Part shown: positions 16,463-25,566 of the stretch, piece by piece
How positions within the stretch are numbered: the first letter of the stretch is position 1
Layout of the letters: each line of letters starts with the position of its first letter
From: Treponema_I sp045599005
GTDB lineage: Bacteria; Spirochaetota; Spirochaetia; Treponematales; Treponemataceae
DNA: 64,000 nucleotides
NCBI GenBank assembly: GCA_045599005.1
Contig: JAZRVF010000023.1
Location: 1 to 64,000 of the forward strand
Reading direction: 5' to 3'
Made by a program: the position numbers and the translations under genes
Notes under the pieces: model-generated
Databases searched by the model: none
The model's input: only the letters and a program-made list of their open reading frames with translations
Told to the model about the DNA's origin: nothing

Positions 16463-16674
16463 GAGATTATCCCTTTACGGACAGAATTATTAACCAGATT
16501 ATAAAAAAAACTACCAGTCAGGTAGCCAGTGTCAAAACCTCTAGCTAGCGTCGCTAAACGCGCAATGCGGCAAGGAAACTATCATTCCACCTTGCGAGTG
16601 TTTTTGTAAGTCGCTGCCTTCCTTCCCGTATTTTTATAAAATAATTGTTTACTGTTCTCAAAGGGATATTCCCG
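16463..16674 (-). mobile_element. 212-bp MITE-like palindromic element, copy 2
   Basis: Reverse-oriented copy with the same length and most of the same sequence as copy 1, including GGAAGGCAGCGACT, ACAAAAACACTCGCAAGG and GGAATGATAGTTTCC. The inverted ends read GAGATTATCCC and GGGATATTCCCG. Perfect 9-bp direct repeats TTAAAAAAA flank it (16454-16462 and 16675-16683), good evidence of transposition into an A-tract. It lies between the chemoreceptor gene and tRNA-Gly. Confidence 0.85.
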
Positions 16675-16788
16675 TTAAAAAAACAGGAAAAATCTAGAAT
16701 TCCCGGGTTTCTGGATTACAAAAGAAAAATCACGACCTTGGAAACCGAAAAAAAAAGAATAAATTAGCCTGAAAAACTGAAAAAATCT

Positions 16789-16823
16789 TGGGCAAAAAAA
16801 AACCGTAGGACTGAATCCAACGG
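16789..16823 (-). terminator. Intrinsic terminator of tRNA-Gly
   Basis: On the minus strand downstream of the tRNA: stem CCGT-t-GGA, loop TTCAG, TCC-t-ACGG, followed by a run of nine T. Placed about 30 bp after the tRNA 3' end. Confidence 0.8.
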
Positions 16824-16850
16824 CTTCTCTCAATTACAATTAGGCATTTA

Positions 16851-16923
16851 AGCGGATGATGGGAATCGAACCCACGTCTCCAGCTTGGAAGGCTGGGGTA
16901 ATAAGCCATTATACGACATCCGC
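16851..16923 (-). tRNA. tRNA-Gly (anticodon TCC)
   Basis: The minus strand folds as a cloverleaf: acceptor GCGGATG pairs with CATCCGC, the anticodon arm is CCAGC-CTTCCAA-GCTGG giving anticodon TCC, and the T arm has GTGGG-TTCGATT-CCCAT. The discriminator is T and CCA is not encoded. It reads GGA/GGG glycine codons. Confidence 0.95.
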
Positions 16924-17016
16924 AAGTTGTCTTATCGGCATTGCCAACTGACATATGTAATATACCTGAAATAAATATTTTTAGTCAATAGCAATAATAA
17001 TTTTTTTTTATTTTTT

Positions 17017-17868
17017 TCAGAAAAATTTTCTGTTTTTATAGAAATCAAAGCGGACCGGTTTCCCATGAACATAAACTCCAAAACCGCAGGTGCTTTTTTC
17101 GGAATAGGGGCCCTGAATAAGTCCGACAGGATCTCCTGACTGCAGAAGCTGTCCTGTTTTAACAGCAATTCTGTCCAGACCGGAATAAACGGTAACCATT
17201 CCCGGCATGTGTGTTATGCAGACCATCCTGCTGTTCTCAGCATTCTCACCGGAATAAATCACTTTTCCCGCAAATCCCGCTTTAACAATGGGATTTCCGG
17301 TTTCAAACGGTTCACAGGCTCTGTTGTCGTAATAAACACCGGCTACAGTTTCATTCACACAGGCGGGCAGAGCACCCTCAATTGATGTGGAAGAAGATTT
17401 TCCCTCAACAGAAAGTGGCAGGGAAAATTTCTTGTCTTTCCGGTTGTGCATTGTGTAGTGAACTTCAAGTGAATAACCACCAAGATCCGCATCTTCTGAA
17501 ACAGGAAGCTGCGCAAACCAGACGGGAGGATTCTGCCTTACCGTGAAAAGAGAGACTTTCTCAAGGACTGAATAATCATCAGAATGGATCAGGGAAACAT
17601 AACCGGACTCTGGCTGCACAAAACCGCTGTCATTGTTTTCAATGAATGTTATGGCAATGTAAGCAGCTTCTCCGGTACGCACAGAATCTGAATAATCCAC
17701 GTTGAAAGAATATTCGGTACCGATAAAGCGGCCTGATTTCACAGTTTCAGTTTTTTCCTGCTCCCCAGATTCTTTTTTCTGGCAGCCACATAGAGAAAAT
17801 GCAAGCAGACAGAACAAACCAAATACAATGAAATAAGTCTGTCTTTTTCCCCAACACAATGATTCCAT
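17017..17868 (-). CDS. M23-type (LytM-like) lipoprotein, probably inactive
   Basis: A 283-residue exported protein with a lipoprotein signal ending LLAFSLCGC. The C-terminal third resembles a LytM/M23 peptidase fold (AGKVIYSG, then CITHMPGMVTVYSGL, then GVYVHGKPVRF), but the usual HxxxD zinc site and HLHFE motif are not seen. It may therefore be a non-catalytic envelope factor. I prefer the ATG at 17868, eight bases after AAGGG, over a GTG two codons upstream. It follows recJ by a few bases, so it is part of the recO-deoA-recJ transcription direction. Confidence 0.72.
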   Translation of the reverse strand: MESLCWGKRQTYFIVFGLFCLLAFSLCGCQKKESGEQEKTETVKSGRFIGTEYSFNVDYSDSVRTGEAAYIAITFIENNDSGFVQPESGYVSLIHSDDYSVLEKVSLFTVRQNPPVWFAQLPVSEDADLGGYSLEVHYTMHNRKDKKFSLPLSVEGKSSSTSIEGALPACVNETVAGVYYDNRACEPFETGNPIVKAGFAGKVIYSGENAENSRMVCITHMPGMVTVYSGLDRIAVKTGQLLQSGDPVGLIQGPYSEKSTCGFGVYVHGKPVRFDFYKNRKFF

Positions 17869-17879
17869 CAGCACGACCC

Positions 17880-20015
17880 TTAACGACCTGATTTTACCGC
17901 ATCAGTAACCATCATCTGCGGAGTTTCTTTTCCATTGAAATAATTCCGGCTCAACTGGAAAACTACATCCAGACTGTCACCTTCGTCAAAATCCCTTTTC
18001 AGACGCTGAGAGGCTCCCCAGTACATGGCTGGCCACTTTGTCTGTCCAAAGGCAAGAAGGAGTTTCAGATGAGTGCGTTCCGTTTTTCCAAGAACATCAG
18101 CCTGAGCAATGCGGGTTCCGGTTACAAGAAAGTTCAGCTGAGGATTCAGCTCTCCGTATGGCTCAAGTCTGTCAACCAGCTCAAGAATCTCAGGCTTCAT
18201 GTATTCATGGGGCAGTTCCGCATCAATACTGACCACATCTTCCTGAGGCTTGGGAAACTCAATAAGCGGAGCAAAGCGTTCCAGTTTTTCAAGCAGAACA
18301 GGCACATTCTCCTTTTTCAGGCTGAAACCTGCCGCAAAAGGATGTCCGCCGTGATTGTTGAACAGATCCCCGTTGCTGTCAAGAAAACCGGTGATGTCAT
18401 AGCCCCGTGCCGAACGTACAGAACCTACCGCCGTATTGTCCGGAAGAAAGGTGATAACCATTGCGGGCACTTTAAAAACCTGGGCAAGCTGGTTTGCCAC
18501 ATGCCCCGTGACTCCGCGGTTTATCCGCTCATCAACGGCAACAACAAAATTGCTTGAGAAACGTTCCAGAGTTTTCCAGGCCGCATCTTTTGCCACAGCG
18601 AAACCGTCTGCGCTCATCTGGCGGCGCTGTCTGTTAAGTTCCAGAATCCTTTCCGCAATGGCAAGCCGGTCCTTGCTTTCTTTGGCCATGAGCAGTTCTA
18701 TGGCAAGTTCAGGCTGTCCCAGACGTCCCGCAGCATTAAGAACGGGAATCACGTTCCATGACAGATCAGTGGAAGTGATGCGCCGCCCGATAAGGTTCTG
18801 TTTCAGAAGAATCTCCTGGATTCCCGGCCGCACGGATTCCCCGTTCATGGCGGCTATGCCCTGTCTGACGAGAATACGGTTTTCATTTACCAGAGGCATG
18901 ATGTCAGCAAGAGCAGCCAGGGCAACAAGCTGAAGGTCCTCCGCATTCCGTTTCTGTTTTCCGGCAGAAGCCGTCTTTTTCTGGACAAAGGTAACAAAAA
19001 GATTGAAAAATGCATCGATTTCTTCAGAAGGCCCTTCCGTATAGCGGGAAATCTTTGACATTGCCTTAAGACGGAGCAGACTCATGCCGCCGATCCCAGG
19101 AAGAACCTTTGAGATCTCAGGTCTTATGTCCAGAAAATTGAATTCAATTCCGTTGCCAAAGACTTTTGAAAGCATTTTCTGCTGTGGTCCGCTGTCCCAG
19201 ACAAAAATCTGCTGGCCCCGCAGAAAGGGCATAAGCCGTGTCTGCTCAATGGAGACAACCCCGGGAATCAGCACTTCTGTAAGCCGGTCTTTTTCAACAA
19301 GATTCTGGGTTTTGATGCACTCAATGCAATAACCTTCATTCATGGGCCGCACATTGAGGAGACAGATTTCATTCTTATAAAGCTCGGTTGCGGCAAAACG
19401 CAGTGCTGTCACAAGTTTGTAGGCAACAGCACAGCCTGAGATGTGCATGAAAGGGTAACCTTCGTCCTGCAGTTTCGGATTGATTATTATAGCAGGCTCC
19501 GGAATTTCTTCCTGTGGATTGTGATGATCAACCACAATCACGTCTATTCCTTTTTCCGCAGCCAGGGCGATTTCTTTCACATTGGAAATACCGCAGTCAA
19601 CAGTTATGATCAGAGAACCGTAATCTTCCGCAAAGGAATTCACAGCTTCTTCTGAAAGACCGTAGGCTTCGTCACCGGTGGGAACCCTGTAGATAACATC
19701 CAGGCCGATTTCACAAAGATAAGTGTAGAGCAAAGTAGTGCTGGTAACACCGTCTACATCACGGTCACCAAAAATAAGCACTTTCTCGCCTTCTTCCTTG
19801 GCCTGGAGAATACGGTCAACAGCGTCTTCCATCTGGTTGAACAGAAAGGGATTGTGCAGAAAACGCTCATCGTCCTCAAGATAGAAGAGCAGATCTTCGC
19901 CTTTTGTAATTCCGCGTCTCACAAGAACAGAAGCGGTGAGCAGATCAACACCATATTTGCCAGTCAGTTCTTTGACAGCTTCTTTTGAGACTTTTTTCTT
20001 TTCCCATTGTGCCAT
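17880..20015 (-). CDS. recJ: Single-stranded-DNA exonuclease RecJ
   Basis: A 711-residue RecJ. The DHH phosphoesterase core has DRDVDGVTSTTLLY near residue 84, ITVDCGIS near 138 and VVDHHNP near 162. The DHHA1 part has GRLGQPELAIELLM and GGHPFAAGFSL near 555, and an OB-like C-terminus ends the protein. An insert in residues 225-330, with a CIECI motif, is larger than in E. coli. It degrades single-stranded DNA 5'-3' in recombinational and mismatch repair. Three bases separate it from the thymidine phosphorylase gene, and recO lies just upstream, a repair-linked cluster. Confidence 0.93.
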   Translation of the reverse strand: MAQWEKKKVSKEAVKELTGKYGVDLLTASVLVRRGITKGEDLLFYLEDDERFLHNPFLFNQMEDAVDRILQAKEEGEKVLIFGDRDVDGVTSTTLLYTYLCEIGLDVIYRVPTGDEAYGLSEEAVNSFAEDYGSLIITVDCGISNVKEIALAAEKGIDVIVVDHHNPQEEIPEPAIIINPKLQDEGYPFMHISGCAVAYKLVTALRFAATELYKNEICLLNVRPMNEGYCIECIKTQNLVEKDRLTEVLIPGVVSIEQTRLMPFLRGQQIFVWDSGPQQKMLSKVFGNGIEFNFLDIRPEISKVLPGIGGMSLLRLKAMSKISRYTEGPSEEIDAFFNLFVTFVQKKTASAGKQKRNAEDLQLVALAALADIMPLVNENRILVRQGIAAMNGESVRPGIQEILLKQNLIGRRITSTDLSWNVIPVLNAAGRLGQPELAIELLMAKESKDRLAIAERILELNRQRRQMSADGFAVAKDAAWKTLERFSSNFVVAVDERINRGVTGHVANQLAQVFKVPAMVITFLPDNTAVGSVRSARGYDITGFLDSNGDLFNNHGGHPFAAGFSLKKENVPVLLEKLERFAPLIEFPKPQEDVVSIDAELPHEYMKPEILELVDRLEPYGELNPQLNFLVTGTRIAQADVLGKTERTHLKLLLAFGQTKWPAMYWGASQRLKRDFDEGDSLDVVFQLSRNYFNGKETPQMMVTDAVKSGR

Positions 20016-20017
20016 AA

Positions 20018-21337
20018 TCAGCAGATTTCCTTGTAAATAAGGGGATTTTTCTCCGGTTCATTATCTGAATAATCAATCGCACTGCGGAGAACCGGCAATG
20101 CATCCTCAAAGCAGGCATCATCTTTACCAAAGACTTCCATAATCTCTTCGCCCCGGCAGACTCTGTCACCCTGTTTTTTCAGCAGAATGAAACCTGCGTC
20201 AGGACAGACGGAATCTTCAGTTCTGTTACGGCCCACACCAAGAGATATTCCCGCGATACCTGATTTATAGGCATCAATAGACAGATATCCATCTTTTTCA
20301 GCAGTAATGACGGTCTTGTATTTTGAACGGCGTTTTCCGCACTGGTCAAGAAGTTTCACTGAATCACCGCCCTGAATGTCAACATTCTTAAGGAACAGTT
20401 CAAGGGCGCGCCCGCTTTTAACAGCATCTTCCGCAAGCCTGATTCCTTCAGCCCTGTCCTTTGCCTTTCCACCGAGAACAAGCATCTGCGCAGCCAGTGC
20501 GTATGTCAGCTGCCGTACATCTTCCGGCCCCAAACCTTTAAGAATGTCAATGGTCTCCTCAATTTCCAGGAAATTTCCGGTTTTCTCACCAAGAGGAGTG
20601 TTCATGTCAGTGATCAGCGCGGCAGCCTTTTTACCCATGGCCTGTGCAGTCCTTACAAGTGAATCTGCAAGAGTAAAAGCTGTCTCACGGGTTTTCATGA
20701 AAGCACCTGTTCCCCATTTCACGTCAAAGACAAGTGCGTCTGAACCTTCTGCAACTTTTTTTGAAAGGATGCTCGCTGTGATAAGCGGCACAGATTCCAC
20801 AGTACCGGTCACATCGCGCAGTGCGTAAAGAAGTCTGTCAGCAGGAACGATCTCCTTTGTCTGGCCTGTCATCGCATAACCGCATTTTTCAATTATGGAG
20901 CAGAATTCCTTCTGCGAAAGCCCCACGCGGTATCCTTCAATTGATTCCAGTTTGTCAAGAGTTCCTCCGGTATGTCCCAAGGCACGGCCGCTCATCATCG
21001 GAACCTGGATCCCGCAGGCAGCCACAATCGGTGCAAGTGGAAGGGAAATCTTGTCACCCACGCCGCCGGTTGAATGTTTGTCAACAAAAGGCCCGCTCAG
21101 AGAAGAAAGATCCATCACAGCGCCGGAATGAAGCATTATGTCCGTAAGCCGGGCTGTTTCCTCAAAAGTCATTCCGTTGAAATAGACTGCCATAAGCCAT
21201 GCGGAAACCTGATAATCAGGAATTGACCCGTCCACATATCCCTTCACGATGAATTCAATCTCTTCGCGGGAAAGCTCGCTGCCTGAAGGGTTCAGTATTG
21301 AACCCCGTTTTTTCATTATCACATCAGTCGCTCTCAT
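20018..21337 (-). CDS. deoA: Thymidine / pyrimidine-nucleoside phosphorylase
   Basis: A 439-residue member of the thymidine/pyrimidine-nucleoside phosphorylase family. KHSTGGVGDKISLPLAP near residue 83 is the phosphate-binding signature, SGRALGHTGGTLDKLESI near 117 is also conserved, and the C-terminal domain has the PYNP-type GDRVCRGEEIM fold segment. It splits pyrimidine deoxyribonucleosides into base and deoxyribose-1-phosphate. GAGGTGA precedes the ATG. Fits salvage together with the nucleoside uptake operon at 29-34 kb. Whether it accepts uridine as well (pdp type) cannot be told from sequence. Confidence 0.93.
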   Translation of the reverse strand: MRATDVIMKKRGSILNPSGSELSREEIEFIVKGYVDGSIPDYQVSAWLMAVYFNGMTFEETARLTDIMLHSGAVMDLSSLSGPFVDKHSTGGVGDKISLPLAPIVAACGIQVPMMSGRALGHTGGTLDKLESIEGYRVGLSQKEFCSIIEKCGYAMTGQTKEIVPADRLLYALRDVTGTVESVPLITASILSKKVAEGSDALVFDVKWGTGAFMKTRETAFTLADSLVRTAQAMGKKAAALITDMNTPLGEKTGNFLEIEETIDILKGLGPEDVRQLTYALAAQMLVLGGKAKDRAEGIRLAEDAVKSGRALELFLKNVDIQGGDSVKLLDQCGKRRSKYKTVITAEKDGYLSIDAYKSGIAGISLGVGRNRTEDSVCPDAGFILLKKQGDRVCRGEEIMEVFGKDDACFEDALPVLRSAIDYSDNEPEKNPLIYKEIC

Positions 21338-21424
21338 ATAGTCACCTCATAATTTACTTTGGGAAAGAGGATAAAATCTTTCTGACACCCCCACTGATAT
21401 TATAGTTTCAAAATCAAAAAAATA

Positions 21425-22213
21425 TCAAAGAATTCCTCGGGCAGCATCAAAAGTTTTAAGTTTCTGTCCCACCGCTTTCTCAATCAGAAAAAAAAGAAGA
21501 TCCCTCAGCTGGGATACAGCACTTGCATGCAGAACCATTGACCTGGATTCTGAAGGTTTAAGGCTGTTCACACACTGAAGATAAATCAGTCCTTCTGCAC
21601 ACAGAGGTCTGTAAAGACTGCTCTCAGACTGGAGTATTCCGCTTCCAGAAATACAGTCTGAACATAAGAAGCACTCCTGGGCATCGTCATAGACAAGCGC
21701 TTCCTCTGGATTTCCGGGAATGGGTGACTCGCAGTTTCCGCAGCTGAACACATCCGGCTGGATTCCCGCCGTCCCCATGAAACGCCAGAGAAACCGGAGT
21801 AGAGCAAGCACTGAATCCTGTTCTCCGCACAGTTCCAGTCCGTCAAGAAATCCGTTCACAAGAACCCAGATGCTTTCAAGATCGTGGGTGCTGCCGCCGG
21901 CTTCCGTTTTTCCGATTATTTCCGCACAGAGAGATGCAGCGTAAGTTTTGTACAGGTTCTCACGCAGACCGGTCCTGAATGAAACAGGATCAAAGTCAAC
22001 AATCTTTCTCAGATTTTTTGAAGGATCATCATAGAACCACAGTGTCCCTGAATGAAAAGGCGAGACAGCACTCCGCAGCTTGCTTTTCCGTCCGCCGTAA
22101 AGGACAGCGTCAAACACTCCGTGGTCGGATGAAAGAAAAGTGACAATCCTGTTGTCCTCTCCGAAAATCCGGCTCTGCAGGACAAGGGCTTTTGTGGAAA
22201 AACTGCGCTGCAT
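21425..22213 (-). CDS. recO: DNA repair protein RecO
   Basis: A 262-residue RecO: N-terminal OB fold (residues 1-80, STKALVLQSRIFGEDNRIVTFL), a central helical domain, and a zinc knuckle CGNC...CSDC near 160-185. RecO loads RecA with RecR onto gapped DNA. The promoter is strong and predicted to give a nearly leaderless mRNA. It heads the leftward group recO-deoA-recJ-M23 lipoprotein; a gap of 87 bp precedes deoA. Confidence 0.93.
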   Translation of the reverse strand: MQRSFSTKALVLQSRIFGEDNRIVTFLSSDHGVFDAVLYGGRKSKLRSAVSPFHSGTLWFYDDPSKNLRKIVDFDPVSFRTGLRENLYKTYAASLCAEIIGKTEAGGSTHDLESIWVLVNGFLDGLELCGEQDSVLALLRFLWRFMGTAGIQPDVFSCGNCESPIPGNPEEALVYDDAQECFLCSDCISGSGILQSESSLYRPLCAEGLIYLQCVNSLKPSESRSMVLHASAVSQLRDLLFFLIEKAVGQKLKTFDAARGIL

Positions 22214-22250
22214 ACCAAAAGAATATAGAAGAAAAACAAAAAATGTTCAA
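22214..22250 (-). promoter_or_regulatory. Near-leaderless sigma-70 promoter of recO
   Basis: Minus strand: TTGAAC (22250-22245), 17-bp spacer, TATATT (22227-22222), eight bases CTTTTGGT, then the recO ATG at 22213. The predicted leader is 0-2 bases and there is no Shine-Dalgarno sequence. Confidence 0.7.
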
Positions 22251-22291
22251 TTTTTGGCTGTCACATATTTTCTTGTGATGGGATTTTTTAC

Positions 22292-22400
22292 CGGAAACAT
22301 CCCTTTACGGACAGTAAATGATTAAATTTATAAAAATACGGGAAGGAAGGCAGTATTTTTATCGGCTAAATTCAGATTCTGTCCGTGAGGAGATAATCTC
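22292..22400 (+). mobile_element. Internally deleted MITE-like element, copy 3
   Basis: Keeps both ends of the 212-bp element (left CATCCCTTTACGGACAGTAAA through TATAAAAATACGGGAAGG, cut to short pieces here, and right TCTGTCCGTGAGGAGATAATCTC-type end) but lacks about 100 bp of the centre. Imperfect T-rich flanks (TTTTTTA on both sides) suggest a diverged target duplication. It ends nine bases before the -35 box of the acyl-CoA synthetase gene. Confidence 0.7.
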
Positions 22401-22408
22401 GTTTTTTA

Positions 22409-22442
22409 TAGACATTTTTACAAAATCGTGTAAAATGTCATT
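22409..22442 (+). promoter_or_regulatory. Leaderless sigma-70 promoter of the acyl-CoA synthetase gene
   Basis: TAGACA (22409-22414), 16-bp spacer, TAAAAT (22431-22436), six bases, ATG at 22443. The +1 is predicted at the start codon and no ribosome site exists. The promoter abuts the right end of a MITE-like element. Confidence 0.7.
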
Positions 22443-24425
22443 ATGTTTACACCCGATCCAAAAAGAGTTGACAAGACACTCGCAAAAACTGTTCCTCTCG
22501 TTGTAAAACAGAGAGCTGAAATGTATCCGAACATTACTGCACAGGCTGTAAAGAACACCCGCAGTAACTCATCAAATCCCGGTGAATTTGTACGTTATTC
22601 ATTTTCCCAGGTATATGCCGATTTCTGTGGCCTTGCCCTTGCCCTTGAAGAACTGGGCATCAGACGGAATGACCACGTTGCAATTATTTCCGACAACCGC
22701 CGTGAATGGCTTCTGGCAGACCTTGCAGTCCTTACATTAGGCGCTGCTGACGTTCCCCGCGGAACAGACTCTTCCGGACAGGAGATCCGCTACATCATCT
22801 CCTGCGCAGAATGCGGATGCGGTTTCTTTGAGAACCCCAGACAGCTGTCAAAGGTTCTTGACGAAGTCCAGGAAGTGCCGATGCTCAAGACAGCAATTCT
22901 CTTTGAATATTCTGACGAGATTGCAGCCGAGGCAGAGAAGGCCGGAATCAAGGCCTGCAGGTTCCAGGACATTTTTGAACGCGGTCAGGAACTTTACAAA
23001 ATCCCGGGCAACAAGGAAAAGATTGAAGCCGAGATGGAAAAGACCAGCGAATCTGATCTGGCGACAATCATCTTTACTTCAGGAACCACAGGCAAACCGA
23101 AAGGTGTAATGCTTACACACCGCAACTATGTTGCCCAGCTTGAGGTTGTACACACTGTCCTTGATGTTAAGCCCGGTGACATGTGGCTGTCAGTTCTTCC
23201 TGTATGGCACAGTTTTGAACGCACCATCACATACATCATCCTTACTTTCGGAAGCGGTATGGCTTACTCAAAGCCCATCGCCTCAGTAATGCTTCCTGAC
23301 TTCGAGAAAATCCAGCCTCAGTGGATGAGCGGTGTTCCCCGTCTCTGGGAATCTCTCGCAAAAGGTGTTATCCGCGCGATGAAAAAAGCCGGCGGCGTAA
23401 AATACGGAATGTTCAAGTTCTTCATTTCTGTCGGTGGAAAATACGCATGGGCAAAAGACCATGTCTCAGGACGTGTCACACATTACACACCAAAATCCCG
23501 TTTCCTGGATTTCCTTGTGGGTGTGATTCCCTTCATCCTGCTTTTACTGCCTCATGCACTGGGAGAAGCACTGGTCTACAAGAAAGTCCGTCAGAAGCTG
23601 GGTGGAAAACTGATCTGTGCAATTTCCGGCGGTGGTGCGCTCCCCAAGGAAATCGATGATTTTTACCGTGCAATCGGACTTACACTCCTTGAAGGTTACG
23701 GCATCACAGAAGCAGGTCCTGTTCTTTCAGTACGCAATCAGTACAAACCCCGCCCGGGCTGCGTAGGAGAAGTTTTCCCCTCTGCAGAGATCAAGATTGT
23801 TGCAGAAAAAGACGGACAGCCTGTGAACGGCGATCCTCTGCCGCCCGGTCAGCTGGGACTTATTTTTGCCCGCGGTGACCAGATCATGAAAGGTTATTAC
23901 AAGAATCCTGAACTGACAGCTTCTGTTGTTGACAAAGACGGATGGCTCAACACAGGTGACCTTGGAAAACTTTCTGTTGACTATGAGATCAAGATCACAG
24001 GTCGTGCAAAAGACACAATCGTCCTTGTCGGCGGAGAGAACATCGAGCCTCTTGCTGTAGAAAGCGGAATCAATGCAAGTGATTTTATCGATGCATCAGT
24101 CGTTCTCGGTCAGGATCAGAAATATCTGGGTGCCCTTATCGTGGTGAACAAAGACAATTCACTGGCATGGGCAAAAGAGAACCACATGGAGAATGAAACC
24201 ATTGAAAGCCTCGTGAAAACCGACGAATTCAATGAATTCATCAAACATGAAATCGAGAGCCGCATCAACAGTTCACAGGGATACCGTCCATGTGAGCGCA
24301 TTTACCGTTTTGAAATCCTTACAGAACCTTTCACAGTCGGTAAGGAACTGTCTGCAAAACAGGAAATGATCAGACCAAAAATCAATGAGATCTACAAAGA
24401 CAGAATTGATTCACTTTTTGACTGA
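22443..24425 (+). CDS. Long-chain acyl-CoA synthetase (AMP-forming)
   Basis: A 660-residue AMP-binding enzyme of the FadD15/long-chain group. IIFTSGTTGKPKGVMLTH near residue 210 is the P-loop motif, LEGYGITEAGPVLS near 405 is the A5 motif, WLNTGDLGKL near 500 is A7, and GRAKDTIVLVGGENIEP near 520 is A8. A short hydrophobic stretch (FILLLLPHALGEALVY, near 360) is common in this subgroup and may contact the membrane. It activates fatty acids to acyl-CoA via an acyl-adenylate, for host lipid use. The mRNA appears leaderless. Confidence 0.92.
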   Translation: MFTPDPKRVDKTLAKTVPLVVKQRAEMYPNITAQAVKNTRSNSSNPGEFVRYSFSQVYADFCGLALALEELGIRRNDHVAIISDNRREWLLADLAVLTLGAADVPRGTDSSGQEIRYIISCAECGCGFFENPRQLSKVLDEVQEVPMLKTAILFEYSDEIAAEAEKAGIKACRFQDIFERGQELYKIPGNKEKIEAEMEKTSESDLATIIFTSGTTGKPKGVMLTHRNYVAQLEVVHTVLDVKPGDMWLSVLPVWHSFERTITYIILTFGSGMAYSKPIASVMLPDFEKIQPQWMSGVPRLWESLAKGVIRAMKKAGGVKYGMFKFFISVGGKYAWAKDHVSGRVTHYTPKSRFLDFLVGVIPFILLLLPHALGEALVYKKVRQKLGGKLICAISGGGALPKEIDDFYRAIGLTLLEGYGITEAGPVLSVRNQYKPRPGCVGEVFPSAEIKIVAEKDGQPVNGDPLPPGQLGLIFARGDQIMKGYYKNPELTASVVDKDGWLNTGDLGKLSVDYEIKITGRAKDTIVLVGGENIEPLAVESGINASDFIDASVVLGQDQKYLGALIVVNKDNSLAWAKENHMENETIESLVKTDEFNEFIKHEIESRINSSQGYRPCERIYRFEILTEPFTVGKELSAKQEMIRPKINEIYKDRIDSLFD

Positions 24426-25227
24426 CCATAAACTTCATAAACTCTGTCTCTGCGTTTTCACGGCACTGACTTTCTGCTTCGCTCTGCAGGCGGAAGGTCT
24501 TGTTGTGGAAAGCGGAGTTTACAGAAGTCTTCACAGTTTCATAACAGTCCGGACAGATCTGGCAGAAGACCCGGAAACAGGGCTTTCTGTCCAGACGTCC
24601 CCCACAGAACTGGTTTCCCGGACATTACAGACTTTCTACACTTATTATTATGATGGGGAATACACTCCCGAGCCTGACAGCCAGCCGTTTTTTGCCGCGC
24701 AGATCGGAGAAGGGCTTTATCTTGACTTCTGGTACCGTTCTGACACAGAAGAAAACCTCTGGCTCCCCGGTTCAAACATGACTTCAGCAACCCTCAGCCC
24801 GGCTAGACGGCGCACCCGTATTTTCGCCTGGTATGCTGACAGCAGGTCATCACAGCCGGCACTCCAGATTCCATATTGGACCACAGATGCTGACTTTTAC
24901 AATGACTCAGTAAGCCTTGACCTTCCCGATGGCGAAACCTGCTCACTTCCACGTTTCATCCAGCTGGGGGACATGGTTTACACCTGTGTTCCCGGACGGG
25001 GCAGAATCATCCGTAATCCAATCCCGAAAAACTATGAGGACCAGGATTTTGTCTTCTCCAGTGACGGAAAAGTCATGGCATCCGGAACCCCCGATTACAC
25101 AAAAACAGACATTTCTGACATGCCCCAACTGATCAGAGACCACAACAGCATTGTCTATCCCCCAAGATTCTCAAAAATCGACCTTAGGGAACCCTCAATA
25201 TACAGGATGCTTGAAGATTGGGAATAA
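24385..25227 (+). CDS. Exported protein of unknown function
   Basis: A 280-residue protein with an N-terminal signal peptide (LCLCVFTALTFCFALQAEG), so it acts in the periplasm or outside. The mature part is rich in Tyr, Asp and Thr with a beta-type composition and no motif I know. The ATG at 24385 lies inside the 3' end of the synthetase gene (41-base overlap) and lacks a clear ribosome site; a TTG at 24418 would start closer to the signal peptide. Translation is probably coupled to the synthetase. Confidence 0.65.
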   Translation: MRSTKTELIHFLTDHKLHKLCLCVFTALTFCFALQAEGLVVESGVYRSLHSFITVRTDLAEDPETGLSVQTSPTELVSRTLQTFYTYYYDGEYTPEPDSQPFFAAQIGEGLYLDFWYRSDTEENLWLPGSNMTSATLSPARRRTRIFAWYADSRSSQPALQIPYWTTDADFYNDSVSLDLPDGETCSLPRFIQLGDMVYTCVPGRGRIIRNPIPKNYEDQDFVFSSDGKVMASGTPDYTKTDISDMPQLIRDHNSIVYPPRFSKIDLREPSIYRMLEDWE

Positions 25228-25324
25228 AAATCCCTTGTTTTTGAGCCTGAACTATGTTATTTTATCGGTGACGGTTTTTCCGTCCCAATGCATTTCATGC
25301 AAAACTCTATCGAGAGGTATTTGA

Positions 25325-25495
25325 ATGGCCTACAAAATTTCAAGCGAATGTGTAAACTGTGGTGCTTGCGAAGGCGAATGTCCTGTAAGCGCAATTTCTG
25401 AATCAGGTGACGTACGCGTAATTGATGCAGAAGCATGTATCAGTTGTGGAAGTTGTGCTTCTGTTTGTCCTTCTGAAGCAATTTCTGAAGAATAA
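25325..25495 (+). CDS. 2[4Fe-4S] ferredoxin
   Basis: A 56-residue ferredoxin, with two CxxCxxCxxxCP motifs: CVNCGACEGECP near residues 9-20 and CISCGSCASVCP near 38-49. The pseudo-twofold repeat is typical of clostridial-type ferredoxins that carry low-potential electrons between pyruvate-ferredoxin oxidoreductase, hydrogenases and the Rnf complex. The last suits the rnf genes at 39-43.6 kb. GAGAGG precedes the ATG, and an intrinsic terminator lies 20 bp after the stop, so it is monocistronic. Confidence 0.95.
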   Translation: MAYKISSECVNCGACEGECPVSAISESGDVRVIDAEACISCGSCASVCPSEAISEE

Positions 25496-25516
25496 CCGGA
25501 ATTCACATTGATTCCT

Positions 25517-25549
25517 AAAAGGAGCTTGAGTAACTCGGCTCCTTTTTTT
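25517..25549 (+). terminator. Intrinsic terminator of the ferredoxin gene
   Basis: AAAAGGAGC (25517-25525) pairs with GCTCCTTTT after a 12-base loop that itself can pair (GAG/CTC), followed by seven T. Confidence 0.85.
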
Positions 25550-25566
25550 CTGTCCGAATCACAATC

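Noticed and set aside
17017..17868. Active M23 endopeptidase
   Set aside because: The fold resemblance is fair but the zinc-binding HxxxD and HxH motifs, visible in the other M23 protein at 25938-26846, are missing.
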